Both the position numbers and the translations under genes were made by a program. Of a stretch of 64,000 nt of DNA, positions 8,701 through 17,523 are shown piece after piece. The notes under the pieces were generated by a model. That model did not search any database. It had not been told where the DNA came from and worked only from the letters and a program-made list of their open reading frames with translations. The stretch's first letter is position 1. Each line of letters starts with the position of its first letter. The stretch is from Rhodospirillales bacterium (GTDB lineage: Bacteria > Pseudomonadota > Alphaproteobacteria > Rhodospirillales > WMHbin7): positions 23,939 to 87,938 of the forward strand of contig JACRJC010000040.1 in assembly GCA_016215555.1 (NCBI GenBank), read 5' to 3'.

Positions 8701-9615
8701 ATGAGTCGCCTGCCGCCCCTGACCTCGCTGCGCGCCTTCGAGGCCGCCGCCCGGCATCTCAGCTTCACCCGCGCCGCCGAGGAACTGCATGTCACCCAGG
8801 CCGCGGTCAGCCATCAGGTGAAATCGCTCGAGGATTTTCTGGGCCAGCCCTTGTTCATGCGCCTGACCAGGGCCTTGGAATTGACCCCCGCCGGCGAGGG
8901 CTATGCCCCCGTGCTGAAGGAGGCTTTCGAATCCATCGAACGCGCCACCCGGCGTCTGATGGAGGATCAGGACAAGCAGGGCGTTCTCAATATCAGCGTG
9001 TCGCCGACCTTCCTGTCGCGCTGGCTGATTCCCAGGCTGGCGCATTGGCAGGAAGTGCATCCCCAAATCGAACTGCGTCTGGTCAGCACGCCCAAGCTGG
9101 CCGATTTCGTGCGCGACGGCGTGGATATGGCCATCCGCCATGGGCGCGGCGTCTGGCCGGGGCTGGCAGCGCATCGCCTGTTTCAGGCCAAAAGCGTTCC
9201 GGTCGCCAGCCCCAAACTGCTGGCCGGTCCGATTCCCCTGGCAAGGCCTGAGGATCTGGCCCGCCACACCCTGCTGCATGACCTGGTCGAGCCCGACAAT
9301 TGGCGCATCTGGCTGGCGGCGGCTGGCGTCAAGGATATCGATCCCGAGCGCGGCATGCGTTTCGGCACCGGCGCCGAGGCCCTGCAGGCGGCCATCGAGG
9401 GAGCCGGCGTGGCCTTGGCGCGCCGGGCCATCATCCGGCGCGACATCGAGGAAGGCCGGCTGGCCATTCCCTTCGATGCGCCGACTTCCAAGGAATTCGC
9501 CTTCTATGTCGTCTATCCCGAAGCCAGTTGGAAAAGGCCCAAGGTCAAGGCGTTTTGCGATTGGGCGTTGGGTCAGGCGCGGGCGGATTCCGAAGCCGAG
9601 GAGCTGGCGGGGTAG
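8701..9615 (+). CDS. LysR-family transcriptional regulator, GcvA-like
   Basis: The 304-residue protein has the LysR layout. A winged helix-turn-helix at the N-terminus (SLRAFEAAARHLSFTRAAEE, then VTQAAVSHQVKSLE) is typical of the GcvA branch. A periplasmic-binding-like effector domain runs from about residue 90 to 295 and includes LNISVSPTFLSRWLIPRL and VDMAIRHGRG. It acts as a DNA-binding regulator in the cytoplasm, with an unknown effector. It is divergent from the DUF1127 gene across an AT-rich spacer, which suggests that it controls that gene and itself. An AAGGA ribosome site lies about ten bases before ATG 8701. Confidence 0.93.
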   Translation: MSRLPPLTSLRAFEAAARHLSFTRAAEELHVTQAAVSHQVKSLEDFLGQPLFMRLTRALELTPAGEGYAPVLKEAFESIERATRRLMEDQDKQGVLNISVSPTFLSRWLIPRLAHWQEVHPQIELRLVSTPKLADFVRDGVDMAIRHGRGVWPGLAAHRLFQAKSVPVASPKLLAGPIPLARPEDLARHTLLHDLVEPDNWRIWLAAAGVKDIDPERGMRFGTGAEALQAAIEGAGVALARRAIIRRDIEEGRLAIPFDAPTSKEFAFYVVYPEASWKRPKVKAFCDWALGQARADSEAEELAG

Positions 9616-9725
9616 GGGATGATTGAATCTCGTCGAATTTGGTTCCGGGACGATGGATTGTCACTCGACCCCATGCGGCCGGCGGCGGATACTGATTTCC
9701 GGATAATTTCATGAGGGGGGTTGCG

Positions 9726-10469
9726 ATGAAAAAACTATTGATCGGCGTTGCCGTGCTGCTGGTGCTGATCGCCGGCGCCGTGTTCTTCCTGTTTTCGAAT
9801 CTCGATTCGCTGGTGAAGACGGCCATCGAGGAAGCGGGCAGCAAGGTCGCCGGCGTCAAGGTCAGCGTTGCCTCGGTCAAGATTTCCCTGACCGAAGGCA
9901 AGGGCACCATCTCGGGCCTGACGGTCGCCAATCCCAAGGGGTTCAAAACCCCGAACGCGGTGTCGCTGGGTGCCATCACGGTCGGCATCGATACCGGTTC
10001 GGTGACCAAGAATCCGGTCATCGTCAAGGAAATCACAGTCACGCAGCCACAGGTGACCTATGAAATGGGCGACGGCGGCAGCAATATCGACGCCATCCAG
10101 AAAAACGTGCAGGCGGCCACCGGTGGTGGCGGTTCGGCCAAATCCGAGCCCGCCAAGGGGGCTGAGGAAACCAAACTGATCATCGATCTCCTGCAACTGA
10201 CGGGCGGCCAGATGACGTTGGCGACGCCGCTTCCCGGCGGCACGGCTTCGGCGCCCCTGCCCGACATCAAGCTGACCGGCATCGGGCGCAGCGGCGGTGG
10301 CGCCAGCGCCGCCGAAGTGGCATCCAAAGTCTTGAGCGCGATTTCGCAGGCGGCCATGAAGGCGGCCTCCAATATCGGCGTCGGCAAAGTGTTGGACAGC
10401 GCCACCGAAGCCGCCACCGGCGCCAGCAAGGGCGGCGTCGATGCCGTCAAGGGCTTGTTCGGAAAATAA
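9726..10469 (+). CDS. Membrane-anchored AsmA-like hypothetical protein
   Basis: The 247-residue protein starts with one hydrophobic anchor (MKKLLIGVAVLLVLIAGAVF). A periplasmic domain follows, containing the beta-rich phrases VKISLTEGKGTISGLTVANP and VTQPQVTYEMGDGGSNIDAI, which resemble the start of AsmA-like or DUF748-type proteins. The C-terminus is rich in Ala, Ser, Gly and Lys and looks unstructured or helical. Function is unknown; a role in envelope lipid or outer-membrane homeostasis would be a guess. I chose ATG 9726 rather than 9711 because a run of G residues suitable as a ribosome site precedes it. Confidence 0.75.
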   Translation: MKKLLIGVAVLLVLIAGAVFFLFSNLDSLVKTAIEEAGSKVAGVKVSVASVKISLTEGKGTISGLTVANPKGFKTPNAVSLGAITVGIDTGSVTKNPVIVKEITVTQPQVTYEMGDGGSNIDAIQKNVQAATGGGGSAKSEPAKGAEETKLIIDLLQLTGGQMTLATPLPGGTASAPLPDIKLTGIGRSGGGASAAEVASKVLSAISQAAMKAASNIGVGKVLDSATEAATGASKGGVDAVKGLFGK

Positions 10470-10478
10470 CCTTAATGG

Positions 10479-11387
10479 CTATTCGGCGGCCAGCGGCAAG
10501 CTGGCCGCCGTCATGGCCAGTCCGGCCAGGAAAATCAGCAGTCCGCCGCCCATGCCGGCGATCCGGCGCATCAGATCCGCATGCGACGATCCGATGCCCA
10601 GGCGCGCAAACAGAATCTGCAGGCCGATGGCGCCAAAGCTGACGCCCGAGACCGTCAGGAACGTTCCAGCCGCCATGGCCAGGGTGGCGAGAATGCCGAT
10701 CCAGGCAAGCTGATTGGCGAAGGTGAACAGCAAGATCAGCAGCGCTCCCGAGCAGGGGCGAAGGCCCACCGCCAGCGAGGCGGCCAGCAATTCCCTGCCG
10801 CGCAGGGGCGGTTTGTCATGGCCGTGACGGCAGTTGGGATCGTGGCAACAGGATTTCCCCTTCAGGCTGTTCCAGGCCAGTCCCAGGCCGAGCAGGGCGA
10901 TCAGGCCGTAGCTGATGGTTTCGAGCAGCCCGGCCTGTTCCATCAGGCGCTGGCTTCCCGCCGTCACCGCAAAGGAAAAGACGGCGACCAGAAGAATGGC
11001 CGAAAGGGCTTGGGTCAGCGCCATGCCGGCGCTGAGGAGCAGCCCCGCCGACAGCCGCGCCTGGCGGGTCAGGAAATAGCCGCCGACCACGAATTTGCCA
11101 TGACCGGGGCCGGCCGCATGCACGATGCCGTAAAGAAATCCGATCAGGATCAAAGACAGGGCCGGCGCCAGGCTGGCATCGTCTTGCAAGACGGCGATCT
11201 GTTCGCGCAGGATCGCCATGGCCTGGCGCTGCATGACGGCCAGCCAGGCCAGCAGAGGCCGCGCCGCCTCGGGAACCCAAAGAACGGTTTCCTGGGCCGA
11301 GGCCGGCCTGCCGCCGCCCAGCGGGTCGGCCAGGGCCGGCGCCACGGGCAGACAGGTCAGCAGGGCGAAAGCGGATCGTCCTAGCAT
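10479..11387 (-). CDS. NicO-family nickel/cobalt efflux transporter
   Basis: The 302-residue protein has a signal-like N-terminus and six or so membrane helices. The NicO/RcnA hallmarks are GIVHAAGPGHGKFVVGGY, a cytoplasmic metal-binding loop rich in Cys and His (CCHDPNCRHGHD), and GLRPCSGALLILLF. Such proteins export Ni2+ or Co2+ or feed divalent metal to other systems. It is encoded directly after a DUF1007 gene, overlapping it by seven bases, and DUF1007-NicO pairs are a recurrent operon in Proteobacteria. The substrate metal is inferred from the family. Confidence 0.9.
   Translation of the reverse strand: MLGRSAFALLTCLPVAPALADPLGGGRPASAQETVLWVPEAARPLLAWLAVMQRQAMAILREQIAVLQDDASLAPALSLILIGFLYGIVHAAGPGHGKFVVGGYFLTRQARLSAGLLLSAGMALTQALSAILLVAVFSFAVTAGSQRLMEQAGLLETISYGLIALLGLGLAWNSLKGKSCCHDPNCRHGHDKPPLRGRELLAASLAVGLRPCSGALLILLFTFANQLAWIGILATLAMAAGTFLTVSGVSFGAIGLQILFARLGIGSSHADLMRRIAGMGGGLLIFLAGLAMTAASLPLAAE
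10484..10510. terminator. Perfect 11-bp hairpin between convergent genes
   Basis: CGGCGGCCAGC (10484-10494) pairs exactly with 10500-10510 around a five-base loop. It lies within the last codons of the NicO gene and just past the stop of the AsmA-like gene, so it could slow transcription from both sides. There is no long T run on either strand, so intrinsic termination is uncertain. Confidence 0.45.
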
Positions 11388-11965
11388 TTAAGGGTGACCC
11401 GCATCGGACTGACGCTGTTGAAATAGAATTTGACGGACTTGTCCTCGTCGGCCTTGGCGCTGCATGAAAGCGAGCCGTCGCCTTCGAAGCGCACGGGATC
11501 CTTCTTGGGCGGCAGCATTTCGATATAATAGCTTTCCTCGAAATAACTGACGGAAATCGGCGTCTTTCTGGGATCGACCGGCTCGGGCAACGGCAACAAG
11601 AAGCTGTAGACCACTTCCTTTTTTCTGATATCGACGGAAAACTCTTTCGGGACTAGGCCCTTCAGGGTCTTGTCGCCAAGCTTGATGTAGGTGAACCAGT
11701 TCTGCTCGCCGGTTTTGGCGAAGGCCTTCTTCTCGATGACCTTTACTTCCTCGGCTTCGAAACGTCCATTCTTGTTGACGTCGAAATCGGCAAGCAGCGA
11801 TGAGCTGAAAAAATCGTCGAAAGCCCATTCGACGCGAAGGCCGGTGACGGTTCCCTTGGCGACGACGAAGCTGAAGGCGGTGCCGACCCAGACATGCGGA
11901 TGCGCCCGGGCATTCGCGGGGAAAAACGCCGCCATCAGCAGCATGAGGGCAAGAAACCGGCGCAT
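11381..11965 (-). CDS. DUF1007 family periplasmic protein
   Basis: The 194-residue protein has a cleavable signal peptide (about residues 1-21) followed at once by the diagnostic HPHVWV motif, which may bind metal at the new N-terminus. A helix-rich part (WAFDDFFSSSLLADFDVN) carries a calcium-loop-like DVNKNGRFEAEE. DUF1007 proteins are regularly paired with NicO transporters and are presumed to help with metal handling in the periplasm. Here the stop overlaps the NicO start by seven bases, consistent with one transcript and coupled translation. Confidence 0.88.
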   Translation of the reverse strand: MRRFLALMLLMAAFFPANARAHPHVWVGTAFSFVVAKGTVTGLRVEWAFDDFFSSSLLADFDVNKNGRFEAEEVKVIEKKAFAKTGEQNWFTYIKLGDKTLKGLVPKEFSVDIRKKEVVYSFLLPLPEPVDPRKTPISVSYFEESYYIEMLPPKKDPVRFEGDGSLSCSAKADEDKSVKFYFNSVSPMRVTLKC

Positions 11966-11974
11966 GATCCGATT

Positions 11975-12772
11975 TTAGGGCATCAATTCGCCGCCGGCCA
12001 GAACGATGCTTTGGCCGGTGACCGAATTGGCGGCGTCGCTGCATAGCCAAGCCAGGGTGCCCCCCACTTCGAAGGGTTGCACCAGACGTCCTTGCGGATT
12101 GTGGCTAAGCAGATTGGCCAGCGCTTCTTCGCGCGAACGCCCGGTCTTGGCGGTGATGGTGTCCAGCGAGTTGGCGACGATGTCGGTATCGGTATAGCCC
12201 GGGCAGACGGCGTTGACCGTAATCCCGGTCTTGGCCAGTTCGATGGCCAGGGCCCGCGTGAAGCCGACCATGCCATGCTTGGCCGCGCAATAGGCGGTGA
12301 CATAGGCCATGCCGGTCAGGCCCGCCGTCGAGGCGATGTTGACGATACGCCCCCAATTGGCCTTTTGCATGTCGGGCAGCACGGCTTGGGCGGCGTAAAC
12401 CGCGCCCATCAGATCGACGTCGAAAATTTTCTTCCAAAAAGCCGCATCGCTTTTCAGGAAGGGAGACGACAGAGCGATGCCGGCATTATTGACCAGGATA
12501 TCGACAGTACCCTGGCGGGCCTTGATATCGGCGAAGGCCTGGCGGACTTGTGCCTCATCGCCGACATCGGCGCCGGCGCAGCAAACATCGACGCCGAAAT
12601 CCTCGCGCAGGCGGCTGGCCGTGGCTTCCAGCACCTGGACATTGCGCCCCAGCAGCGACAATTTGGCCCCTTGCTCGGCCAGGGCCTCGGCGATGGCGGC
12701 GCCGATGCCGCGCCCGCCGCCGGTGATGGCGGCATGCTTGCCGGCAAGGGATTTGACTGGGCCGTCGATCAT
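11975..12772 (-). CDS. Short-chain dehydrogenase/reductase
   Basis: The 265-residue classical SDR has the cofactor motif GGGRGIGAA near residue 20, the NNAG motif, and the catalytic set Ser (NIASTAG) and Tyr-x3-Lys (YCAAKHG). The C-terminal part reads NPQGRLVQPFEVGG and resembles 3-hydroxybutyrate or 3-hydroxyacyl-CoA dehydrogenases. The substrate is not certain. ATG 12772 is preferred; ATG 12802 is a possible alternative. The gene diverges from nhaA. A TTGCAATGCC stretch just upstream loosely resembles the motif seen in front of phaR and phaZ in this window, which would fit a link to hydroxybutyrate metabolism. Confidence 0.88.
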   Translation of the reverse strand: MIDGPVKSLAGKHAAITGGGRGIGAAIAEALAEQGAKLSLLGRNVQVLEATASRLREDFGVDVCCAGADVGDEAQVRQAFADIKARQGTVDILVNNAGIALSSPFLKSDAAFWKKIFDVDLMGAVYAAQAVLPDMQKANWGRIVNIASTAGLTGMAYVTAYCAAKHGMVGFTRALAIELAKTGITVNAVCPGYTDTDIVANSLDTITAKTGRSREEALANLLSHNPQGRLVQPFEVGGTLAWLCSDAANSVTGQSIVLAGGELMP

Positions 12773-12899
12773 GCCGGGACTGTAGCCCCATGTATGCGGC
12801 ATTGCAATAAAATCGGCATTTTCCTGCCGAATTGAAGGCCCTCGCTTGTCCTTGGGACTTTTCTGCCTAAATATCCGGGATATTTCGAAAGGAAAGCGA

Positions 12900-14042
12900 T
12901 TGCGATCAATCTTGCATTTTCTACGCCAGGAAGCTGCCGGTGGCGCCGTTCTGACACTGGCCGCCGCCGTGGCGATGATCTGGTCCAATTCGTCCCTGGG
13001 CGGGCTGTATGACGGCCTGCTGGCCCTGCGCATTTCGCTCGCCGTCGGCGACTATACGCTGTCGAAGACCTTGCTGCACTGGGTCAATGACGGGTTGATG
13101 GCCATCTTCTTCTTGCTGGTCGGCATCGAAATCAAGCGCGAGATTCTGGCCGGCGAGTTGAAGGATCCGCGCAAGGCCCTGCTGCCGGCCGTCGCCGCCC
13201 TGGGCGGCATGGCAGTACCGGCCGGGGTCTATGTTCTGTTCAATTGGCAGACTCCGGAAACCCTGGCTGGATGGGCCATCCCTTCGGCGACCGACATCGC
13301 CTTCTCGCTGGGCGTGCTGTCGCTGCTGGGGCCAAGGGTGCCGGTGTCGCTGAAAGTGTTTCTGCTGGCGCTGGCGGTGCTGGACGATCTGGGCGCCATC
13401 ATTGTGATCGCCCTGTTCTACACGGTCGATCTGTCGCCCTTGTCGCTGGGGCTGGCCGGAGCCGGCCTGGCTTGCTTGCTTCTCATCAATCGACTTGGGG
13501 TTCGCAACCTGGCGCCCTATGTGCTGCTGGGCGTCTTCATGTGGGTTTGCGTCTTGAAGTCCGGCGTGCATGCGACGCTGGCGGGGGTTGCGGTCGGCCT
13601 AGTACTGCCGCGCCCGCAGCCTGCCGATACGACCGAACATTCCTTGCATCCCTGGATCGTCTTTTTCATTCTTCCGCTTTTCGCCTTGGTCAATGCGGGC
13701 GTTCCTCTGGGCGGATTGGGCATGGAGGCCCTGTTCCATCCGGTGACTTTGGGGACGGCGCTGGGCTTGTTCGTGGGTAAGCAGGCCGGCGTGGTCGGGT
13801 TTTCGTGGCTGGCGATCCGGATGGGAATCGGGGCCTTGCCCCAAGGGGCAAGCTGGCCTCAGTTCTATGGAGTGGCCCTGCTAACCGGCATCGGCTTTAC
13901 CATGAGCCTGTTCGTGGGCACGCTGGCTTTTGCCGACGACAGCCAGTTGAACGCTGTGCGCCTGGGCGTGCTGCTGGGAACCGTTCTCTCGGCTGCGGCT
14001 GGATATCTGGTTCTGCGGTTGGCCAATAGCAAATCCGGTTAG
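12900..14042 (+). CDS. nhaA: Na+/H+ antiporter NhaA
   Basis: The product has 380 residues, close to the 388 of E. coli NhaA, with about twelve membrane helices. The transport-site aspartates are present at D162-D163 (LAVLDDLGAII), with D132 (SATDIAFSLG) and K294 (FVGKQAG) matching the other key residues. It exchanges Na+ or Li+ for protons at the inner membrane. I chose TTG 12900 because AAAGGAAAG lies six to eight bases before it and the N-terminus then aligns with the family. An upstream TTG at 12846 would add 18 residues without a ribosome site. Its stop overlaps the end of the convergent soxS-like gene. Confidence 0.93.
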   Translation: MRSILHFLRQEAAGGAVLTLAAAVAMIWSNSSLGGLYDGLLALRISLAVGDYTLSKTLLHWVNDGLMAIFFLLVGIEIKREILAGELKDPRKALLPAVAALGGMAVPAGVYVLFNWQTPETLAGWAIPSATDIAFSLGVLSLLGPRVPVSLKVFLLALAVLDDLGAIIVIALFYTVDLSPLSLGLAGAGLACLLLINRLGVRNLAPYVLLGVFMWVCVLKSGVHATLAGVAVGLVLPRPQPADTTEHSLHPWIVFFILPLFALVNAGVPLGGLGMEALFHPVTLGTALGLFVGKQAGVVGFSWLAIRMGIGALPQGASWPQFYGVALLTGIGFTMSLFVGTLAFADDSQLNAVRLGVLLGTVLSAAAGYLVLRLANSKSG

Positions 14043-14404
14043 CACTTGCCCCCGGACTCGCGCTTTTTCGCCTTGGCGGCGGCCATGTCCATCAGATCCC
14101 AGAAACTGCCGCTGTCGCGATAGCCCAGAATGCGCGCCACCTCTTCCCCGCAAGCCAGGATGACGAAGGTGGGCGAGATGCGAATGTCGGCGATTTTCTC
14201 GTACTCGGCTGGCCGCGGCTTCTTGATGTCGATGCGCTTCAAGGGCAGCAGCGGAGCGGCGTCGGAATTGGCGTAGCTCTGGCCGATGTCGCGGTCCCAG
14301 GCCGCGCAATAGGGGCAGCCCTCGAAGCCGAACATCAGCAATTCGCCGGCCCGGGCGGGAAGACCAGCCAGAAGCAGGGGCAGGATCAGCAGCAGTTTCT
14401 TCAT
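14039..14404 (-). CDS. soxS: Periplasmic thioredoxin-fold protein, SoxS/SoxW-like
   Basis: The 121-residue protein has a signal peptide (KKLLLILPLLLAGLPARA). Its thioredoxin-type active site, GCPYCAAWDRDI, falls near the mature N-terminus, followed by ISPTFVILACGEE with the cis-Pro position. In Paracoccus-type Sox systems SoxS keeps the SoxY sulfur-carrier cysteine reduced. The length, the C-x-x-C-A-x-W context and the position as last gene of the sox operon support that role here, though SoxW is an alternative name. It starts 10 bases after the soxF stop. Confidence 0.8.
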   Translation of the reverse strand: MKKLLLILPLLLAGLPARAGELLMFGFEGCPYCAAWDRDIGQSYANSDAAPLLPLKRIDIKKPRPAEYEKIADIRISPTFVILACGEEVARILGYRDSGSFWDLMDMAAAKAKKRESGGKC

Positions 14405-14414
14405 CAAATCCTCG

Positions 14415-15686
14415 TCAGTCGAAAATCGACGCCAGCAGATCGCTTTCCCATTTCTGGCGGGCGGCCTTGTTGGCCGGCGTGCCCTTGGCCTCGACGTCGG
14501 GGTCGGACTGCAGCTTCATCTCGCCCTTGTCTTGATGGACGGCATAGCGCGAAATCGAGCGCATCGCCAGATCCGAAGACAGATAGGGATAGCAGGCGGT
14601 ATGGACGCGGGCCGGATTGGCGGCGGAAATCTCGGGCCCCTTCGCGCCCAACTGAGCGGCGATGGCTTGGGCGCACAGGGCGGCACTTTGCGAGGCCGCC
14701 CCGGCGCTGAAGCCGTAGGGCGTTCTGGCGGCATCGCCCAGCGCATACACGGTGTCGTGCGCCTTGGAGCGCAGGCTGGTGGGATCGACCTCGGCGAAAC
14801 TGTCGCCCTTTCCGGCGATGCCCAGCTTCTTGACCAGGGCGCTGCCGCGATTGGGAGGAATCAGCGACAACAGGTCATAGGAAATCTTGTCGCCCATGCC
14901 GGTCGTCACATCGCGCTTCTTGGCATCGACCTGGGCGACGGTTTCTTGAAAGACGTAATCGATATAGGGGCCCATGGCATCGATGGCGGCGCTGAACCCG
15001 GCAGCTACCACTTGCGGCTGCGGATTGGGCCGGTCGTCGATCAGCACCACCTTGCCCTTCAGATTCCTTGATTTCAGATGCTGGGCCAGCAAGAGCGCGT
15101 ATTCATAGGGGGCGGGCGAGCATTTGACGGCGCCCGGCGGCGCGCTGACGACGATGGTGCCGCCCTTGAAGGCGCTTAGACGCTTGGCCAGTTCCGGCAG
15201 CGCCGTCCGGTCGTACAAAGACAGATTGGCCTTGGGATCGTCCTTCAGCCCGGGAATCGTTTCCGGCGCCAGCTCGATGCCGCTGGCCGCCACCAGGGCG
15301 GAATAGGTAAACGCGCCCTGGCTGGTCTCGACGCTGCGCTTGGCGATGTCGGCGCCCAGCACCTGGCCCTGGATGAGGCGGATTCCCTTGGCGGCAAGCA
15401 GGGAATAGGGCCGCGTGGCGTCCTTGAAAGACTTGCGTCCGAAGAGGCAGTCGAAGCTCGAGGGGCCCGAGAAGAAATCGGCCATCGGCTCGACGAGGAC
15501 GATTTCCGCTTCGGGGGACAGGCGGCGCAAATCGACGGCCAGCTTGCAGCCGGCAAAGCCGCCGCCGGCGATGACCACGCGCCGGCCCTTTTCCGGTTCG
15601 GCGGCAAAGGCGCGCACAAACATGCCGGGGGCGACGCCTGTCGCCACGATCCCCGCCATGCCGGTCAAGATGGTTCGGCGTTTCAT
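14415..15686 (-). CDS. soxF: Flavoprotein of sulfide dehydrogenase type (SoxF/FccB)
   Basis: The 423-residue protein has a twin-arginine signal (KRRTILTGMAG) and an FAD-binding GGGFAG at about 41-46. It includes the FccB region APPGAVKCSPAPYEYA, with C189 matching one of the redox cysteines beside the flavin, and a second FAD stretch, VYALGDAARTPYGFSAGAA. It resembles SoxF and the flavoprotein subunit of flavocytochrome c sulfide dehydrogenase, which oxidises sulfide in the periplasm with a c-type cytochrome partner. No FccA-type cytochrome gene is adjacent. It lies between soxB and the soxS-like gene with short gaps, so it is probably co-transcribed. Confidence 0.88.
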   Translation of the reverse strand: MKRRTILTGMAGIVATGVAPGMFVRAFAAEPEKGRRVVIAGGGFAGCKLAVDLRRLSPEAEIVLVEPMADFFSGPSSFDCLFGRKSFKDATRPYSLLAAKGIRLIQGQVLGADIAKRSVETSQGAFTYSALVAASGIELAPETIPGLKDDPKANLSLYDRTALPELAKRLSAFKGGTIVVSAPPGAVKCSPAPYEYALLLAQHLKSRNLKGKVVLIDDRPNPQPQVVAAGFSAAIDAMGPYIDYVFQETVAQVDAKKRDVTTGMGDKISYDLLSLIPPNRGSALVKKLGIAGKGDSFAEVDPTSLRSKAHDTVYALGDAARTPYGFSAGAASQSAALCAQAIAAQLGAKGPEISAANPARVHTACYPYLSSDLAMRSISRYAVHQDKGEMKLQSDPDVEAKGTPANKAARQKWESDLLASIFD

Positions 15687-15698
15687 CGGCCCTCTCCC

Positions 15699-17390
15699 TT
15701 ATCCGATCAGGCGCACGCGGTTGCGGTCCTCGATCGAAACCTTGCCCGTCTGGCGCAGATAATTGGCGACGATGTCGAAACAGGGCGGGCCCTTCATCTC
15801 CTGCATCGAGGCCCAGCCCGCCGCCTTGTAGGTGCGGTTGGAGTCCAGGGGCTTGTTGCCGACCATCAGGTCGCTGATGCGCTGGCCCATCGGCTTTTTG
15901 GGATCGATGGCGTAGCTGACGCCGCCGACCCGCACCATGTCGCCGCCCTGGCGGGCATAGGGATCTAGATGGAACAGGTTGTTGGCGACGTCTTCCATCA
16001 TATGCTTGATGTCGGCGCCGGTGATGTCGCGGGACCAACTGTTGGGATAGGTGAGGCCGGTATGGGTGAAGACGTCCTCGGTCGTGATGGCCTGGCCGGG
16101 CAGAATGCTGATGCCCCATCTGAAGCCGGGCGAGAAGGCGACTTCGGCATCGTAATGCTTCATCAGCGCATCGAGGATGATTTCGTCGAAGGGGCCGTTG
16201 AAATTGCCGCGCCGCCACAAAAGCGATTCCGATACCGCCAGCTTCTCGGACAATTTGTCCTTGAAGGGGGCGCGGATGTCCGAGATCAGCTTGGCCATGG
16301 CCGGATCGGGGGCGATGGCGTTCGACAGGACGGGGATCAGTTTGTAGCGCCATCCCCGCACCCGCTTGTCCTTGACGTCGAGATCCAGACGCGACAGCCA
16401 TTTGCCGTGCGCGCCCGACTGGATGACGAGCGTGTTGCCGACCTTCACCGGCTGGGCGATGGCGTCGTGGGTATGGCCGCCCAGAATGACGTCGAGGCCC
16501 TTGACCCGGCTGGCCAGCTTCCAATCGACCGAGAAGCCGTTGTGGCTCAGCAGCACCACGATATCGACTTTTTCCTTGTTGCGCAGGGTGTCGATATGTT
16601 CCTGCACCTTGCCTTCCTCGATGCCGAAGGTCAGGCCGGGCACGAAGCGCAGCGGATGCGAAACCGGCGTATAGGGGAAAGCCTGGCCGATGACGCCGAT
16701 CTTGACGCCGCCGGCTTCCCGGATCGTATAGGGATTGAAGACCGGTTCGAACCATTGGGTATCGCGCACATTATGGGCCACGAAATCGCCCTTGAAGACG
16801 CCCTTCTTGTCGGTGTCGCCGAAATATTCCTTCACCTTGTCGATGCCGTAGGTGAATTCCCAATGCGGCGAGAAGACGTCGATCTCCAGCTGGTTGACGA
16901 CGTCGATCATGTCGCGGCCCTGCGTCCACAGCGCGGTGGCCGAACCCTGGATGGTGTCGCCGCCATCCATCAGCAGCACCTTGCCGGGGCGCTCGGACTT
17001 GATGTTCCTGACCAGGGTGGCGATATGGGCATAGCCGCCCATCGGTCCCAGCTTGGCCGCCATTTCTGCGAAGGAGAGATGGGTATAGGCGTGCGCTTCC
17101 AGCGAGCCCGGCCTGAATCCGTAATGTTTGAGCAGGGGCTCGCCGGTCAGATAGGGCGGCTTGCCGGCCTCGGCGCCGACGCCATGCAGACGGTCGGGCT
17201 CGCGGTAATGCACGGGCAAAAGCGTGGCGTGGCTGTCGGTCATGTGCAGCAGCGTCACATTGCCCAGCGGCTGGAATTCGGTGAGGTTCTGGGCCGTCAT
17301 TTCGGCGGCGACGCCGCGCCCCGAGATCAGCGAGGCGCTTGCCGCGACGGCGGCCAAAGCCAGAAAATCGCGTCGTGAAATCTCGTCCAT
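15699..17390 (-). CDS. soxB: Sulfur-oxidation thiosulfohydrolase SoxB
   Basis: The 563-residue protein starts with a Tat signal (SRRDFLALAAVAAS). It carries the SoxB/5'-nucleotidase metal-site motifs LLHMTDSHATLLPVHYREP (D52, H54), LLMDGGDTIQGSATALWTQG near 136, GGHTHD, and a C-terminal nucleotidase-like domain. SoxB holds a dimanganese site and hydrolyses the sulfonate from SoxY-bound thiosulfate as sulfate in the periplasm. ATG 17390 is preceded by a good GGAGG ribosome site. A longer upstream frame to 17597 runs into a palindromic repeat and is not part of the gene. The gene is separated from soxXA by 133 bases that contain this repeat. Confidence 0.96.
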   Translation of the reverse strand: MDEISRRDFLALAAVAASASLISGRGVAAEMTAQNLTEFQPLGNVTLLHMTDSHATLLPVHYREPDRLHGVGAEAGKPPYLTGEPLLKHYGFRPGSLEAHAYTHLSFAEMAAKLGPMGGYAHIATLVRNIKSERPGKVLLMDGGDTIQGSATALWTQGRDMIDVVNQLEIDVFSPHWEFTYGIDKVKEYFGDTDKKGVFKGDFVAHNVRDTQWFEPVFNPYTIREAGGVKIGVIGQAFPYTPVSHPLRFVPGLTFGIEEGKVQEHIDTLRNKEKVDIVVLLSHNGFSVDWKLASRVKGLDVILGGHTHDAIAQPVKVGNTLVIQSGAHGKWLSRLDLDVKDKRVRGWRYKLIPVLSNAIAPDPAMAKLISDIRAPFKDKLSEKLAVSESLLWRRGNFNGPFDEIILDALMKHYDAEVAFSPGFRWGISILPGQAITTEDVFTHTGLTYPNSWSRDITGADIKHMMEDVANNLFHLDPYARQGGDMVRVGGVSYAIDPKKPMGQRISDLMVGNKPLDSNRTYKAAGWASMQEMKGPPCFDIVANYLRQTGKVSIEDRNRVRLIG

Positions 17391-17437
17391 GGATGCCTCC
17401 GTATGCCGATGCTGTTCGGGAGCGTCTTTACTTCCCT

Positions 17438-17497
17438 CGTCATTGCCGGGCTTGACCCGGTAATCCATGGACCCCCGGGCCAAGCCCGGGGGTGACG
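17438..17497. repeat. Palindromic extragenic repeat inside the sox operon
   Basis: CGTCATTGCCGGGCTTGACC opens the element. It is answered by a GGGCCAAGCCCGGGGGTGACG-like arm, split here by an unpaired loop around the central CCATGG. It fills most of the gap between soxXA and soxB. A partial copy with GTCATGCCCGGGCTTGACCC occurs at 63821-63840, showing that this is a dispersed family. The transcript could fold into a strong hairpin affecting soxB expression or mRNA decay. Confidence 0.8.
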
Positions 17498-17523
17498 ATG
17501 GGAAGATAAGGCGGACGCTCTTC

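Noticed and set aside
9616..9725. Possible regulatory features between the LysR gene and the AsmA-like gene
   Set aside because: Only a ribosome site is visible; no dyads or promoter-like pairs worth reporting.
12846..12899. TTG 12846 as nhaA start
   Set aside because: No ribosome site, and it adds residues that the family lacks; TTG 12900 has a good AAGGAAA upstream.
12773..13033. Longer SDR protein starting at 13033
   Set aside because: It would overlap the divergent nhaA coding region, and the added residues have no SDR likeness.
15103..16755. A 550-codon minus-strand frame across soxF/soxB
   Set aside because: It is out of phase with both sox genes, and its product is Arg/Gly/His-rich, typical of shadow frames in GC-rich DNA.
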